This document shows positions 52,463-60,440 of a DNA stretch of 64,000 bases, one piece after another. Location of the stretch: NCBI GenBank assembly GCA_937883755.1, contig CAKZYA010000003.1:124001-188000 (forward strand). The letters run 5' to 3'. Within the stretch, counting starts at the first letter, position 1; each line of letters begins with the position of its first letter. The position numbers and the translations under genes were made by a program. The notes under the pieces are model-generated. The model had not been told where the DNA came from. It saw only the letters and a program-made list of their open reading frames with translations, and did no database searches. This stretch comes from an uncultured Flammeovirgaceae bacterium. Lineage in GTDB: Bacteria > Bacteroidota > Bacteroidia > Cytophagales > Cyclobacteriaceae.

Positions 52463-52852
52463 CTATACCTCAACTGAGTAGTTTAGGTTAATTTCATCTC
52501 CGGTCTTTCCACGAAATCCCCAATGGGAAGCAGGACTTTCCAGGAGAAGAACCTCTACATCTTCATTAGCGATACCGACCTGTTCGGCAATGTTTGCGAA
52601 TAAACTTTTTATTAATTCCTTCTTAGTAGCTTCACTTCTTCCTTCCATCATTAATATTTCAATAATCAGGTAGTATTCTGAGCGGGAGGCTGGGTAGATG
52701 AAGTCCTCTTTCTCTAAAAGTATGAACCGATGAAATCGTTTAGTAGCTGGGATTTTAAAATGTTCTACAATACAACTGTGGATAGTGTCAGAAAGAGTTT
52801 GTCGGATTGGCTCAACGGCGCGCCTAAGTCCGTGGATTTTAACTTGAGGCAT
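52463..52852 (-). CDS. Tautomerase-superfamily protein
   Basis: A 129-residue protein of the 4-oxalocrotonate tautomerase / MSAD type. It begins Met-Pro-Gln-Val-Lys, leaving Pro2 as the catalytic N-terminal proline after Met removal. Then IRQTLSDTIHSCIVEHFKIPATKRFHRF and the double-length pattern IIEILMMEGRSEATKKELIKSLFANIAEQVGI match the superfamily. The C-terminal ASHWGFRGKTGDEI is typical of the longer members. The substrate is unknown. Confidence 0.85.
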   Translation of the reverse strand: MPQVKIHGLRRAVEPIRQTLSDTIHSCIVEHFKIPATKRFHRFILLEKEDFIYPASRSEYYLIIEILMMEGRSEATKKELIKSLFANIAEQVGIANEDVEVLLLESPASHWGFRGKTGDEINLNYSVEV

Positions 52853-53112
52853 GATTCTTTATTTATAGAGAATTTCAATAAACAAGGAAAGTACGCTTGT
52901 AGGCATACTTATCATTTTCCGAGCAAAACTATAATTTTATTAATTCAATCTAGTATAAACTCGATCAGAGAGGCAATTTACTCGGCAGAATAGTAATTTA
53001 GAGCCTCGATAGTTTTCCTATTTTCTGGTTCGTTGACATTAAACCCCCAAATAAGTTCAGTGAGTTTTTAGTTCGCCCATTGAGCTCATTGTTTATTGTA
53101 CTCTGTCTGTGT

Positions 53113-53940
53113 TTACTCTATATGTGATAAATCTTCTCCCAGATTTCTATTCAGATTGAGTTCCTCAATGACTGCCATTTCCTCTTTGGTTAGCTCAAAA
53201 TCAAATATTTCAAAATTCTGAACGATCCTATGTTGTGTTACCGATTTAGGAATAACTGAAACACCTCTTTGTATAAGCCATCTCAAAGTGATTTGAACGG
53301 CAGACTTTTGATGTGCTTTACCAATAGCGATTAGTTCCGGAATATTGAGAACTTCCCCCATCATAATGGGTCTCCAGGCTTCTAATTGAATTTTGTGAGC
53401 ATTGGCGAAATTTAGCAATTCATTTTGGCTTAAGTGTGGGTGCATTTCTACCTGATTAATTGCAGGAACTATATTAGAATGCTCCATCAAATCTTCTAAC
53501 TGCGCTATATTGAAATTACACACTCCAATTGCTTTTGCTTTGCCGCTGGAATAAATGTATTCCATGGCTCGGTACGTTTCTTTGTATTTGGCTTTCACAG
53601 GCCAATGAACTAAATATAGATCTACATAGTCCGTTTGCAGTTGTTCTAAACTTTGCTCAAAGGCAAATAAGGTTTTGTCGTACCCCTGCTCGGTGTTCCA
53701 AACTTTGGTGGCAAGAAATATTTCCTCTCTTGGAATCCCACTTTTTCTCATCGCTCTTCCAACTCCTTGTTCATTCTGATAGGCCGAAGCAGTATCTATT
53801 TTTCTATATCCCGACTTGAGCGCTGAGATTACAGCACTTTCTACTTCGCCATCATTTTTAGCAAAAAGAACTCCCAATCCAATGGATGGCATTGTCAACC
53901 CATTGTTAAGCGTAAAAACTAATTCGTTATGAGATAGCAT
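53113..53940 (-). CDS. Aldo/keto reductase
   Basis: A 275-residue NADPH-dependent carbonyl reductase of the 2,5-diketogluconate reductase group. The catalytic tetrad is intact: Asp49 (KIDTASAY), Tyr54, Lys79 (LATKVWN) and His112 (LVHWPVK). It contains AIGVCNFN and the NADP-contact region VIPKSVTQHRIVQNFEIFDF. The natural substrate is unknown. It is in a leftward group with the NTF2-type genes but separated by about 70 bases. Confidence 0.94.
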   Translation of the reverse strand: MLSHNELVFTLNNGLTMPSIGLGVLFAKNDGEVESAVISALKSGYRKIDTASAYQNEQGVGRAMRKSGIPREEIFLATKVWNTEQGYDKTLFAFEQSLEQLQTDYVDLYLVHWPVKAKYKETYRAMEYIYSSGKAKAIGVCNFNIAQLEDLMEHSNIVPAINQVEMHPHLSQNELLNFANAHKIQLEAWRPIMMGEVLNIPELIAIGKAHQKSAVQITLRWLIQRGVSVIPKSVTQHRIVQNFEIFDFELTKEEMAVIEELNLNRNLGEDLSHIE

Positions 53941-54009
53941 ATAAAGTTGTTATTAGTCACGGAGTACAATGCTTCCTTACACAATGCTATGATACGTTTT
54001 TTAGTCGGC

Positions 54010-54468
54010 CTAATGATCTTCAGAATCGTTGAATTGCCACAATACATTCACGAGTTGCCATTTTCCATTCAGTTTAACTATATGCATATAATCAATCCAG
54101 TCATCTGCTATGAGTTTCACCGAGGCGGTTTTATCATAAATATCCAGTATGATAACTTCTTTTTTCGGGCTCTCCGGAAACTTGTCTCCGTCTTGGTTAT
54201 AGGTTTCGGCAAGTAGGATCATAGCATCAGTAAATGTCTCTCTCAAATATTCCTTTCCCGTTTTTTTATTCGTCCAGAAAGTTCTTTTAACCATTCTAGG
54301 ATGAGCAGCCCGTTCAAATTGTTCAGGCTTCACATTATGTTGAGATTCAATGTAATCCAACGCAACTTGTTTAATGGCTAGGGAGTCTTCTTGAGTTTGT
54401 CCCTGAACTGAAAAAGTAATAAGCAGAGAGAAGGTAACAGCTGTTATAAGGATAATTAGTTGTTTCAT
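54010..54468 (-). CDS. Secreted NTF2-like (lumazine-binding type) protein
   Basis: A 152-residue protein with a signal peptide (MKQLIILITAVTFSLLITFSVQG). The pattern ALDYIESQHNVKPEQFERAAHPRMVKRTFW and later VIILDIYDKTASVKLIADDWIDYMHIVKLNGKWQLVN is that of the putative lumazine-binding branch of the NTF2-like fold. Members are small ligand-binding or scaffold proteins. It is presumably periplasmic. Function unknown. Confidence 0.82.
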   Translation of the reverse strand: MKQLIILITAVTFSLLITFSVQGQTQEDSLAIKQVALDYIESQHNVKPEQFERAAHPRMVKRTFWTNKKTGKEYLRETFTDAMILLAETYNQDGDKFPESPKKEVIILDIYDKTASVKLIADDWIDYMHIVKLNGKWQLVNVLWQFNDSEDH

Positions 54469-54516
54469 TATTAATTTTAATTTTTGTCCAAATGCACTAC
54501 AACACCCAAATAAGCG

Positions 54517-54909
54517 CTACAATGTCTTTTTAGGTATAAATTGTTTGGGATCGTAGAAGAATTGTTCTTGATGGATTTTTTCTCCACTCCATTTCTGATA
54601 TGCTATTTCCTCAATTTCGGTTATAGAACCATCCACCCATTCAAATCGAAATTTCCATCTTATCACAACCTTATCCTCAATACAGAAGAACGGTCTTATG
54701 CATTCAGAATGAACCTTTGTCGCTTTCTGAAGCATTTTACGTTCATTTTCAATTAAATTTTCAATTCCGATTCTTGGCGTATTTTGATTTTCTTGGATAG
54801 AGGCATCTTTCGTATAGAAGCTCTCTATTACTTGATCATGCGGCTGTTCTTCAACTGCTTTAATAAAGCTTTCTATAGATTCTCTTGTCGGTATATTTTC
54901 AATATACAT
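54517..54909 (-). CDS. SnoaL/NTF2-like protein
   Basis: Started at the ATG at 54907-54909, the protein has 130 residues (MYIENIPTRESIESFIKAVE), a complete NTF2-like domain: FYTKDASIQENQNTPRIG, VIRWKFRFEWVDGSITEIEE, EIAYQKWSGEKIHQEQFFYD. A longer frame from 55089 overlaps the methyltransferase gene and adds 60 residues without domain character. The fold serves ligand binding or small-molecule catalysis; the pocket's ligand is unknown. It is cytosolic. Confidence 0.75.
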   Translation of the reverse strand: MYIENIPTRESIESFIKAVEEQPHDQVIESFYTKDASIQENQNTPRIGIENLIENERKMLQKATKVHSECIRPFFCIEDKVVIRWKFRFEWVDGSITEIEEIAYQKWSGEKIHQEQFFYDPKQFIPKKTL

Positions 54910-55024
54910 TTTACTAATTGTTGTGGTTAGTACTTTTATTTTGTCTTGTCGTATGTTAGAAATTGAAGCCCATATTGGTAAACCGTGGTCGTATTGATTA
55001 CGGTTAAGAATTTTGTACTTCATG

Positions 55025-55951
55025 TCAAATATTTTTGGATTTACAATTTTTGCTGTCATCAGATTTAATATGCAGAAAGAGATTGACATTTTCTGGCTCG
55101 TGGCCTACATAGATTTCGTTGGCATAAAAGCCTGCTTTTTGGGCTAGTTCAATTAACTGCTGCTCAGTGCGATGATAAAGAAACCAGTCACCGAAAATTT
55201 CCATGTAAGCCCGACTGGGATTGTTGTCTTGATTAAAGTTGCCGATGACGATCTCACCGCCTGGTTCTAGGAAGTTCCGAAAGCGACGCAGTACAGCTAC
55301 GAAAACATTATCGTTAAAATAATCGAACAAACCTGCCGACCAAATTAGGTGAAACTTTTGTTGGCAATGAAATCGCAGAACGTTCTTATGCACAAATTCA
55401 ATATGAGACAGAAAGCGTTGGTTTAGTTTCCTGGCATAAGTAATTGCTCGAGCGTCCATATCCACACAGGTAGTCTGCAACCGCGAAGGTTGATCTATGC
55501 TTTCGTATACTTCCGCTAAATCGCGAGCCGGACCACTAGCCATATCAAGTAAGGTAAGTGATTCTTCGGTTTGTAATTTGCGGTGAATTAGCTGTTTAAA
55601 GTACTCTTTACGGTTACGTACTGCCCGAGGAGCGGCTTGCCGATGAAAATATTCGTCCCAGAGGCGAAACTTGGGGTTATCGGATGTATAACGGGTATAG
55701 ATCTTATCAATCATTAGAAAATCTCCGGCATAGCCGAAGGGTTTTCGCCAGCCATATCCCTGTAACGTATTATTTAGAAACTCTTCCCCAAAGCCTCTAT
55801 AAATTTTGCTTATTTTTTCCTGAGATAATCTGCCTCGTTGGTAGTCAGTACTTAGTGCTTCCACAAAGGCGTGCATACGAAGCAGGCTACGCTCATCGCG
55901 ATCTTCAATAGATTCTAAGTATTGAGGTGCTTCTAAAATTTCTTCTGTCAT
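55025..55951 (-). CDS. Class I SAM-dependent methyltransferase
   Basis: A 308-residue cytosolic enzyme. Residues ~1-130 are an unusual N-terminal region (RSLLRMHAFVEALSTDYQRGRLSQEKISKIYRGF is its helical part). The SAM-binding Rossmann core follows: motif I LTLLDMASGPARDLAEVY, acidic loop TTCVDMDARAITYA, then HLIWSAGLFDYFNDN and EPGGEIVIGNFNQDN. The substrate is unknown; FGYAGDFLMIDKIY before motif I is characteristic of a group I know only as hypothetical methyltransferases. It ends 116 bases before the NTF2-like gene start. Confidence 0.85.
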   Translation of the reverse strand: MTEEILEAPQYLESIEDRDERSLLRMHAFVEALSTDYQRGRLSQEKISKIYRGFGEEFLNNTLQGYGWRKPFGYAGDFLMIDKIYTRYTSDNPKFRLWDEYFHRQAAPRAVRNRKEYFKQLIHRKLQTEESLTLLDMASGPARDLAEVYESIDQPSRLQTTCVDMDARAITYARKLNQRFLSHIEFVHKNVLRFHCQQKFHLIWSAGLFDYFNDNVFVAVLRRFRNFLEPGGEIVIGNFNQDNNPSRAYMEIFGDWFLYHRTEQQLIELAQKAGFYANEIYVGHEPENVNLFLHIKSDDSKNCKSKNI

Positions 55952-55970
55952 GGTTTAGCGATGTTAATAG

Positions 55971-56009
55971 TAAATAAAAGCAGGAGCACTTCAGTAAAAT
56001 GCTCTTGCT
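55971..56009 (-). terminator. Terminator of the first lipoprotein-array gene
   Basis: 10-bp stem AGCAGGAGCA / TGCTCTTGCT (one G-U) at 55979-56009, followed on the minus strand by TTTTATTTA. The DNA on its right, ACTACTTCTCTAT, recurs at 56948 beside the next hairpin. Confidence 0.65.
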
Positions 56010-56134
56010 TGAACTACTTCTCTATATATGATCTTTTCCTACCGTTTTTCCAGCCTCACCTTATAGTTTGTTTTAGATAATGAGGTGGGGCTAAGTGGTT
56101 AAGAGTTACTTCATGCTGGTAATGATAGGGCTAA

Positions 56135-56878
56135 TCATCTTTGTATAAAGCCATTGTTGGACTGTACCGTTATTTCTACGATATACTGACTACTATTCAG
56201 ATTAGTAGATGTCTTTTCTACAATGCGAATGGCTCCGTAGCGAATTGAGCTGCGATCGGTTTTGAACAGGTAGATTTCCCCTGTCTGGTACGAAGGGGGC
56301 TCGTACCCATCTTCTTTGTAATTATAGGGCTGGTACGAAGTAGGCGATAATGAACTGTTTTCATAAGCAGTCTGAAATTGTTCGGGATACATGATAGTCA
56401 TTGCATTTAATTCCGCTAGACTTAAATTGGTGGGGACAAACTGCGTATCTCGGACAGCCTCAGGATACTGAAGCTGAATCTCGGGGTGGCTAGGATAGGG
56501 AGTACCTTGGTATTCGGTAGTAGCCTTTAGGGAGCCGTACAAAAAGTTCATATCCGCTTGGGCGGTAGCTTCAGCATTGGCATTCATGTCACTCAACGAA
56601 AGGGTAGCCCCAGTTTGCGTATCGAAAAATCGTTGGTAGTTCATACTATGAGGCAAGAGCGGATTAGGGTTCGTGAAAGTGATACGCCACCGGGTAGCCC
56701 CACTGTATTTGGTACGGACGATCTCATTGGGTGGAATGCTGGTAGAGGATGGGATAGCTAACAAATCGTCAATGGGACGTTCCCTTTTAGGTATTAATGG
56801 GGCAATGTCTTCGGGTTGGCAGCCCAGCATTAGCGTTACTAGACATAATGCTAGCGAAAGTATGCTTGCTATTTTCAT
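56135..56878 (-). CDS. Lipoprotein of a local paralogous family, member 1
   Basis: A 247-residue lipoprotein with lipobox LMLGC (Cys20). After an acidic/proline linker it shows the family blocks IPPNEIVRTKYSGATRWRITF, MNYQRFFDTQTGA, ADMNFLYG, TQFVPTNLSLAEL, QPYNYKEDGYE, and the C-terminal signature GEIYLFKTDRSSIRYGAIRIVE followed by YIVEITVQSNNGFIQ. The same order occurs at 57411 and 58157, and the C-terminal signature also at the right window edge. I know no named domain. It is exposed or periplasmic by its lipobox; function unknown. Confidence 0.75.
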   Translation of the reverse strand: MKIASILSLALCLVTLMLGCQPEDIAPLIPKRERPIDDLLAIPSSTSIPPNEIVRTKYSGATRWRITFTNPNPLLPHSMNYQRFFDTQTGATLSLSDMNANAEATAQADMNFLYGSLKATTEYQGTPYPSHPEIQLQYPEAVRDTQFVPTNLSLAELNAMTIMYPEQFQTAYENSSLSPTSYQPYNYKEDGYEPPSYQTGEIYLFKTDRSSIRYGAIRIVEKTSTNLNSSQYIVEITVQSNNGFIQR

Positions 56879-56902
56879 AGTGATGAGTGTTGTTCTTTAA
56901 AT

Positions 56903-56946
56903 AAATTTTAAAAAGGCAGGGGCATCCCAGAAGAAGACCCTTGCCT
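56903..56946 (-). terminator. Terminator downstream of the truncated haemoglobin gene
   Basis: 9-bp stem AGGCAGGGG / CCCTTGCCT (one G-U) at 56914-56946, followed leftward by TTTTTAAAATTT. Close in shape and flanks to the hairpin at 55979. Confidence 0.65.
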
Positions 56947-56969
56947 GACTACTTCTCTATTTAATTAAT

Positions 56970-57356
56970 CTAGCTTTCGTGGCCGAGTACATTGTGGCGA
57001 GTGCTCTCGGCAATTTTTCCAACTTCTTCAATGAGTTCATCGGGTATTCCCAATTCTTGTAAAGTGGCTATCAGATGACCCATTACTGCGTTAAAATGGC
57101 TTTCGTTCAATCCCCGCTTTACCAAGTGATCGTGAGCATCGCGCATACTCTTTCCATTATAATTGAGCGGTGCCCCAAAAACATAAGCTAGAAATGCCTT
57201 TTGCCGAGCAATCTGGGCATCCATACTTGTCCACCGGAAAAAGTGACTGATAGCATCGTCGGCCAATACCTTAATGTAAAAGAGTTCTACGGCAATGTCG
57301 ACGGTAGCCATACCGCCAATTTTCTCGAATAGATTTTTCTCAGTAACTGGGTTCAC
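56970..57356 (-). CDS. Group I truncated haemoglobin
   Basis: A 128-residue globin of the two-over-two type. NLFEKIGGMATVDIAVELFYIKVLAD (with the B10 Tyr region FY), ISHFF, FLAYVFGAPLNYNGKSMRDAHDHL (proximal His75) and HFNAVMGHLIATLQELGIP match trHbN. It binds haem and O2/NO and may protect from nitrosative stress. It is placed between paralogous lipoprotein genes, in the same direction, and followed by its own terminator. There is no signal peptide, so it is cytosolic; the link with its neighbours is unclear. Confidence 0.93.
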   Translation of the reverse strand: MNPVTEKNLFEKIGGMATVDIAVELFYIKVLADDAISHFFRWTSMDAQIARQKAFLAYVFGAPLNYNGKSMRDAHDHLVKRGLNESHFNAVMGHLIATLQELGIPDELIEEVGKIAESTRHNVLGHES

Positions 57357-57410
57357 AGGAATAGAATTTAGAGGTGGATGAATAAATCAGATTAACTCGG
57401 GATAGTGCTT

Positions 57411-58124
57411 TTACTTAGTGATGAAGTTGGGGATGCTATTGCCCGTTTGCACGGTTACTTCTACTGTGCGGCTGTTGGCGTAGAAATCTGCCTCAGACTG
57501 CACAATACGGATGGCACCATAGCGAGCGGGAGTACGGTCGGTCTTGAACAAAAAGATGTCACCCGTCTCATAATAATCAAAATTATACTTGTCCTCAACG
57601 TAGTCATAAGGTTGAACATCGGTAGCCGCGTAGGGGCTATTTTCAAACGCATCTTCTAACTGAGCCGGATCATTATCGACGATGAATGCCAGTTCTCCCG
57701 CTGTCAAATTCGAAGGTTTAAACTGGGTAGTTGCCGCTTGTTCGGGGTAGGTCAACAGGAAGCCGTCAATGGATTGCACTCGACCAAACAGAAAGTCCAG
57801 ATCAATCTTAGCTGTGGCATCAGCACTGAGATGAATCTGCTTTATGTTGTAAAAAGAACCATCAATTGTGCTGAAGAAACGCTGGTGCAGATAGTGCAAA
57901 TCGTAGTTAATATCGCTGAAGGTGATTAACCAACGTTTGGCTCCATCTAGCACCTCTTCTTCGACTGATGTGGGTGGAATAGGATCGGAAAGGGTCGGTG
58001 CATATCCGCCTGGCGGGTTAGGGCGCTTACTTACTGGGAATATAGAGCTAGTGTCGTCTGACTGGCAGCTAGACAGAAGAAGTGTACTAGTGAGCGCGAG
58101 AAAGAATAAATTCAGAAGTTTCAT
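57411..58124 (-). CDS. Lipoprotein of the local paralogous family, member 2
   Basis: A 237-residue lipoprotein with lipobox LLSSC (Cys20). The family blocks are recognisable but diverged: IPPTSVEEEVLDGAKRWLITF, LHQRFFSTIDGSFYNI, IDLDFLFG, TQFKPSNLTAGEL, AFENSPYAATDVQPYDY, and DIFLFKTDRTPARYGAIRIVQ with TVEVTVQTGN. The gene is 54 bases upstream of the haemoglobin gene and 32 bases downstream of member 3. Function unknown. Confidence 0.75.
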   Translation of the reverse strand: MKLLNLFFLALTSTLLLSSCQSDDTSSIFPVSKRPNPPGGYAPTLSDPIPPTSVEEEVLDGAKRWLITFSDINYDLHYLHQRFFSTIDGSFYNIKQIHLSADATAKIDLDFLFGRVQSIDGFLLTYPEQAATTQFKPSNLTAGELAFIVDNDPAQLEDAFENSPYAATDVQPYDYVEDKYNFDYYETGDIFLFKTDRTPARYGAIRIVQSEADFYANSRTVEVTVQTGNSIPNFITK

Positions 58125-58156
58125 GATTCTTAAGAGTTATTACAGTAAGGGATTAG

Positions 58157-58873
58157 TTAGTTTTTCCACTGGATTATATCGTTGTCGGCTTGCACAATGA
58201 CTTCTACAATACGAGGGCCAATACCCTGATAAATCTGTGACCTTTCTATGATGCGAATAGCTCCGTAGCGAGCGGGGTTACGGTCAGTCTTGAAGAGAAA
58301 AATGTCCCCGTTTTCATAAAAGGTAGATTCATCACCATTTAGCTCATAGTTATAAGGCTGAAATGAGGTGCCATAAAATGGGCTGTTCTCGAATTCATCC
58401 TGAAATAGAGTGGGGTTATATTCCGTGATATCAGCCAGTTGTATGAGGCTTAGGCTAGCAGGCTTAAACTGGGTTTCGGGCGCATATGCATCGTAATGAA
58501 GATAATTGTGGAAGTTTTCGGGAGCCTTTATAAAGCCGAACAGAAAATCCATGTCGGCTCGAGAGGTTGCTTTGGAACTGCTATTAAGATCAGCCAAGTT
58601 GCGAAAAGAGCCATCTACTGTACTGAAGAACCGTTGGTACGCCCACTTAAACGCATATTTTGGGTCGTTAAATGTGATTCTCCATTTAGTCGCCCCGGCA
58701 TAATCGGTGCGAATAACTTCCGCTGGAGGAATATTAGTGGGAATCGGATTAGGAGCCTTATCGCCCGGTAGCCAACCAACGGGTCGTAAGGGAGCTACTT
58801 CTTCAGTTTGACAACTGATTAGTGCTATGGCAAATACTACAGTGGCGATAAAGTGCAAAAGAGTGGTTTTCAT
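58157..58873 (-). CDS. Lipoprotein of the local paralogous family, member 3
   Basis: Started at the ATG at 58871-58873 it has 238 residues and a lipobox (ALISC, Cys20); the longer frame to 58936 runs into the next gene. Family blocks: IPPAEVIRTDYAGATKWRITF, AYQRFFSTVDGSFRNL, ADMDFLFG, TQFKPASLSLIQL, EFENSPFYGTSFQPYNY, DIFLFKTDRNPARYGAIRII and IVEVIVQADN. By eye it is the closest relative of member 2 in the middle and of member 1 at the start. Function unknown. Confidence 0.75.
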   Translation of the reverse strand: MKTTLLHFIATVVFAIALISCQTEEVAPLRPVGWLPGDKAPNPIPTNIPPAEVIRTDYAGATKWRITFNDPKYAFKWAYQRFFSTVDGSFRNLADLNSSSKATSRADMDFLFGFIKAPENFHNYLHYDAYAPETQFKPASLSLIQLADITEYNPTLFQDEFENSPFYGTSFQPYNYELNGDESTFYENGDIFLFKTDRNPARYGAIRIIERSQIYQGIGPRIVEVIVQADNDIIQWKN

Positions 58874-58908
58874 AATATTCGATTTTTGGGTTTGGTTTAA
58901 TAATATGG

Positions 58909-59397
58909 TTACACAGTTTTGTTCGTTTGCAGCCAACCGCGGTATACGATTTTCCAGCGGTTACCTCGCTTTTCTAGAAATCGGGTTTCGTGATGCACTT
59001 TTCCATCCGATGTATACAGATGGTAAGTGATCCAGGAAGCGTCTGGATATACTCTCAGGTTAATATTTCTAAGCTTCACCTGCGGGTGATTATTTTGTAG
59101 ATTATTATCCAGAAGGGAACGGAGCGAGTCTGGTTCGTTCCCCTCAATAAGCACTTCGTGCACCAGTCCGCCCTGAGAGCGTACGTAATCCTCATCAGCC
59201 CAGTATCGGGCGCGACGCTTTGTATCCTGCTCGTAGGTGGCGTAAGCTTCCTGTTCAATAATTTCCAGAATAGCATCGCGGTTTCGTTCGTATTGTCGGT
59301 ACGATCGCTCGCGGGGGCTAGTGTCCCACATTGGGGCAATGGCAGTCATTAGACCAAGGAATAGCACTGAAATAATAATGAATAAAATAGGTTTCAT
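58909..59397 (-). CDS. Exported NTF2-like protein, member A
   Basis: A 162-residue protein with an N-terminal signal or anchor (MKPILFIIISVLFLGLMTAI). The pattern DAILEIIEQEAYATYEQDTKRRARYW, INLRVYPDASWITYHLY and HETRFLEKRGNRWKIVYRGW is NTF2/SnoaL-like. It shares blocks with the proteins at 59411 and 59795, so the three are paralogs. The gene ends 35 bases before member 3's start and is in the same direction. Ligand unknown. Confidence 0.72.
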   Translation of the reverse strand: MKPILFIIISVLFLGLMTAIAPMWDTSPRERSYRQYERNRDAILEIIEQEAYATYEQDTKRRARYWADEDYVRSQGGLVHEVLIEGNEPDSLRSLLDNNLQNNHPQVKLRNINLRVYPDASWITYHLYTSDGKVHHETRFLEKRGNRWKIVYRGWLQTNKTV

Positions 59398-59410
59398 TGT
59401 TTTTTCTTCT

Positions 59411-59770
59411 TTAGTAAATCATCCGAATAGGTTCCGTGATCGTAAATGCATTGCTAGCCTGAAGTGTATCCGCTTGTTCGGCTTTTTTTTCGCATTGATT
59501 AGGATGTGCCCAGGCATTGGCCTGATGAATCCGAAGGTTATTCATCTCGCGGATTTCTTCACATATTTCAGTAGAGAATCGTTTTAGCCAGTAGTGGGCG
59601 TAGCGATCAAAGCTCTTATCCCAGAAGGCATAGTTTTCGTTTTCAATTACGCACCAGGCAGTTGGCTGCTGGGGTAGGCTAGTGGTTACCGATTGGCGAG
59701 GGTCGCTACTGCGGTGAGCAATCATTCCGATTAGGACAAAGGATATAAATAAGGCAAATAAGGGTTTCAT
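59411..59770 (-). CDS. Shortened NTF2-like protein, member B
   Basis: A 119-residue protein with a signal (MKPLFALFISFVLIGMIAHR). VIENENYAFWDKSFDRYAHYW and NNLRIHQANAWAH align with blocks of members A and C, but the region between them is shorter and the C-terminal ETRFLEK...WKI block is missing; the protein ends in an unrelated tail. It is either a reduced family member or a decaying copy. The signal peptide and frame are intact. Confidence 0.6.
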   Translation of the reverse strand: MKPLFALFISFVLIGMIAHRSSDPRQSVTTSLPQQPTAWCVIENENYAFWDKSFDRYAHYWLKRFSTEICEEIREMNNLRIHQANAWAHPNQCEKKAEQADTLQASNAFTITEPIRMIY

Positions 59771-59794
59771 GATACTTTTTTTAGAAATGGAGAA

Positions 59795-60391
59795 TTAAAG
59801 AGTGCCATCTACCAGCACCCGACCCACATATGCAATCTTCCAAACTCCGTCGTGTTTTTCTAGAAATCGAGTTTCTCGACTCAGACCCTGAGTGGATATA
59901 TCTGGTGAATCGGCGCGAATCATACCGGGGTAAACATTGACGATTTCTAACTCATTAGTACCGTATCCATACTGGTCAAAGGTTACCCAAGCAGCATCTT
60001 GGTAAATACGTAGGTTAAAGTTTTTCCGCCCTAGGTTCTGCGAGTAGGGTTCGGGATAGTCCCGCATGTACTCCTGGGTTCGAACCGCACGTTCTTTCCA
60101 GCCTTTTACAACCGTTACTTTGCCATCTCTTCCTATCCCTATAGTTCGCACGTAGGGAGCATGTACCCAGTAGTTAGCATAGTGCGTAAGTTTTTTGTTC
60201 GCAATAGCGGCAGACTCATTTTCAATAACCCGCAGAATAGCTTCTCGCTCCTGTTCGTAATCAATACTGGTCGGCACTATAGGATCGTTAGGGCTGTTGA
60301 TGAACGTTCCCATAAGACCGATTATAATAATTGGTATTGAGATAATACGTAAAGTATTCACAACACTATTCTTTTCATGTTTCTGTGTCAT
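59795..60391 (-). CDS. Exported NTF2-like protein, member C
   Basis: A 198-residue protein with an N-terminal membrane segment (TLRIISIPIIIIGLMGTF) preceded by a short basic start. EAILRVIENESAAIANKKLTHYANYW, NFNLRIYQDAAWVTFDQYGYG and SRETRFLEKHDGVWKIAYVG match the NTF2-like pattern of member A. It has an extra loop before the last strands (IVNVYPGMIRADSPDISTQG). It is the most upstream of the three genes and is about 50 bases from the T9SS gene. Function unknown. Confidence 0.7.
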   Translation of the reverse strand: MTQKHEKNSVVNTLRIISIPIIIIGLMGTFINSPNDPIVPTSIDYEQEREAILRVIENESAAIANKKLTHYANYWVHAPYVRTIGIGRDGKVTVVKGWKERAVRTQEYMRDYPEPYSQNLGRKNFNLRIYQDAAWVTFDQYGYGTNELEIVNVYPGMIRADSPDISTQGLSRETRFLEKHDGVWKIAYVGRVLVDGTL

Positions 60392-60440
60392 CCAAATTTT
60401 ATCTCACGCTAGCTTTAATACAATTCTGAGTATACATTAT

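Noticed and set aside
52730-52993. An 87-residue + frame partly over the tautomerase gene
   Set aside because: The overlapping tautomerase has the catalytic proline and family pattern; the + frame has none.
54910-55089. A 60-residue extension of the SnoaL-like protein
   Set aside because: It overlaps the methyltransferase 3' end and has no domain character; the NTF2-like domain starts at 54909.
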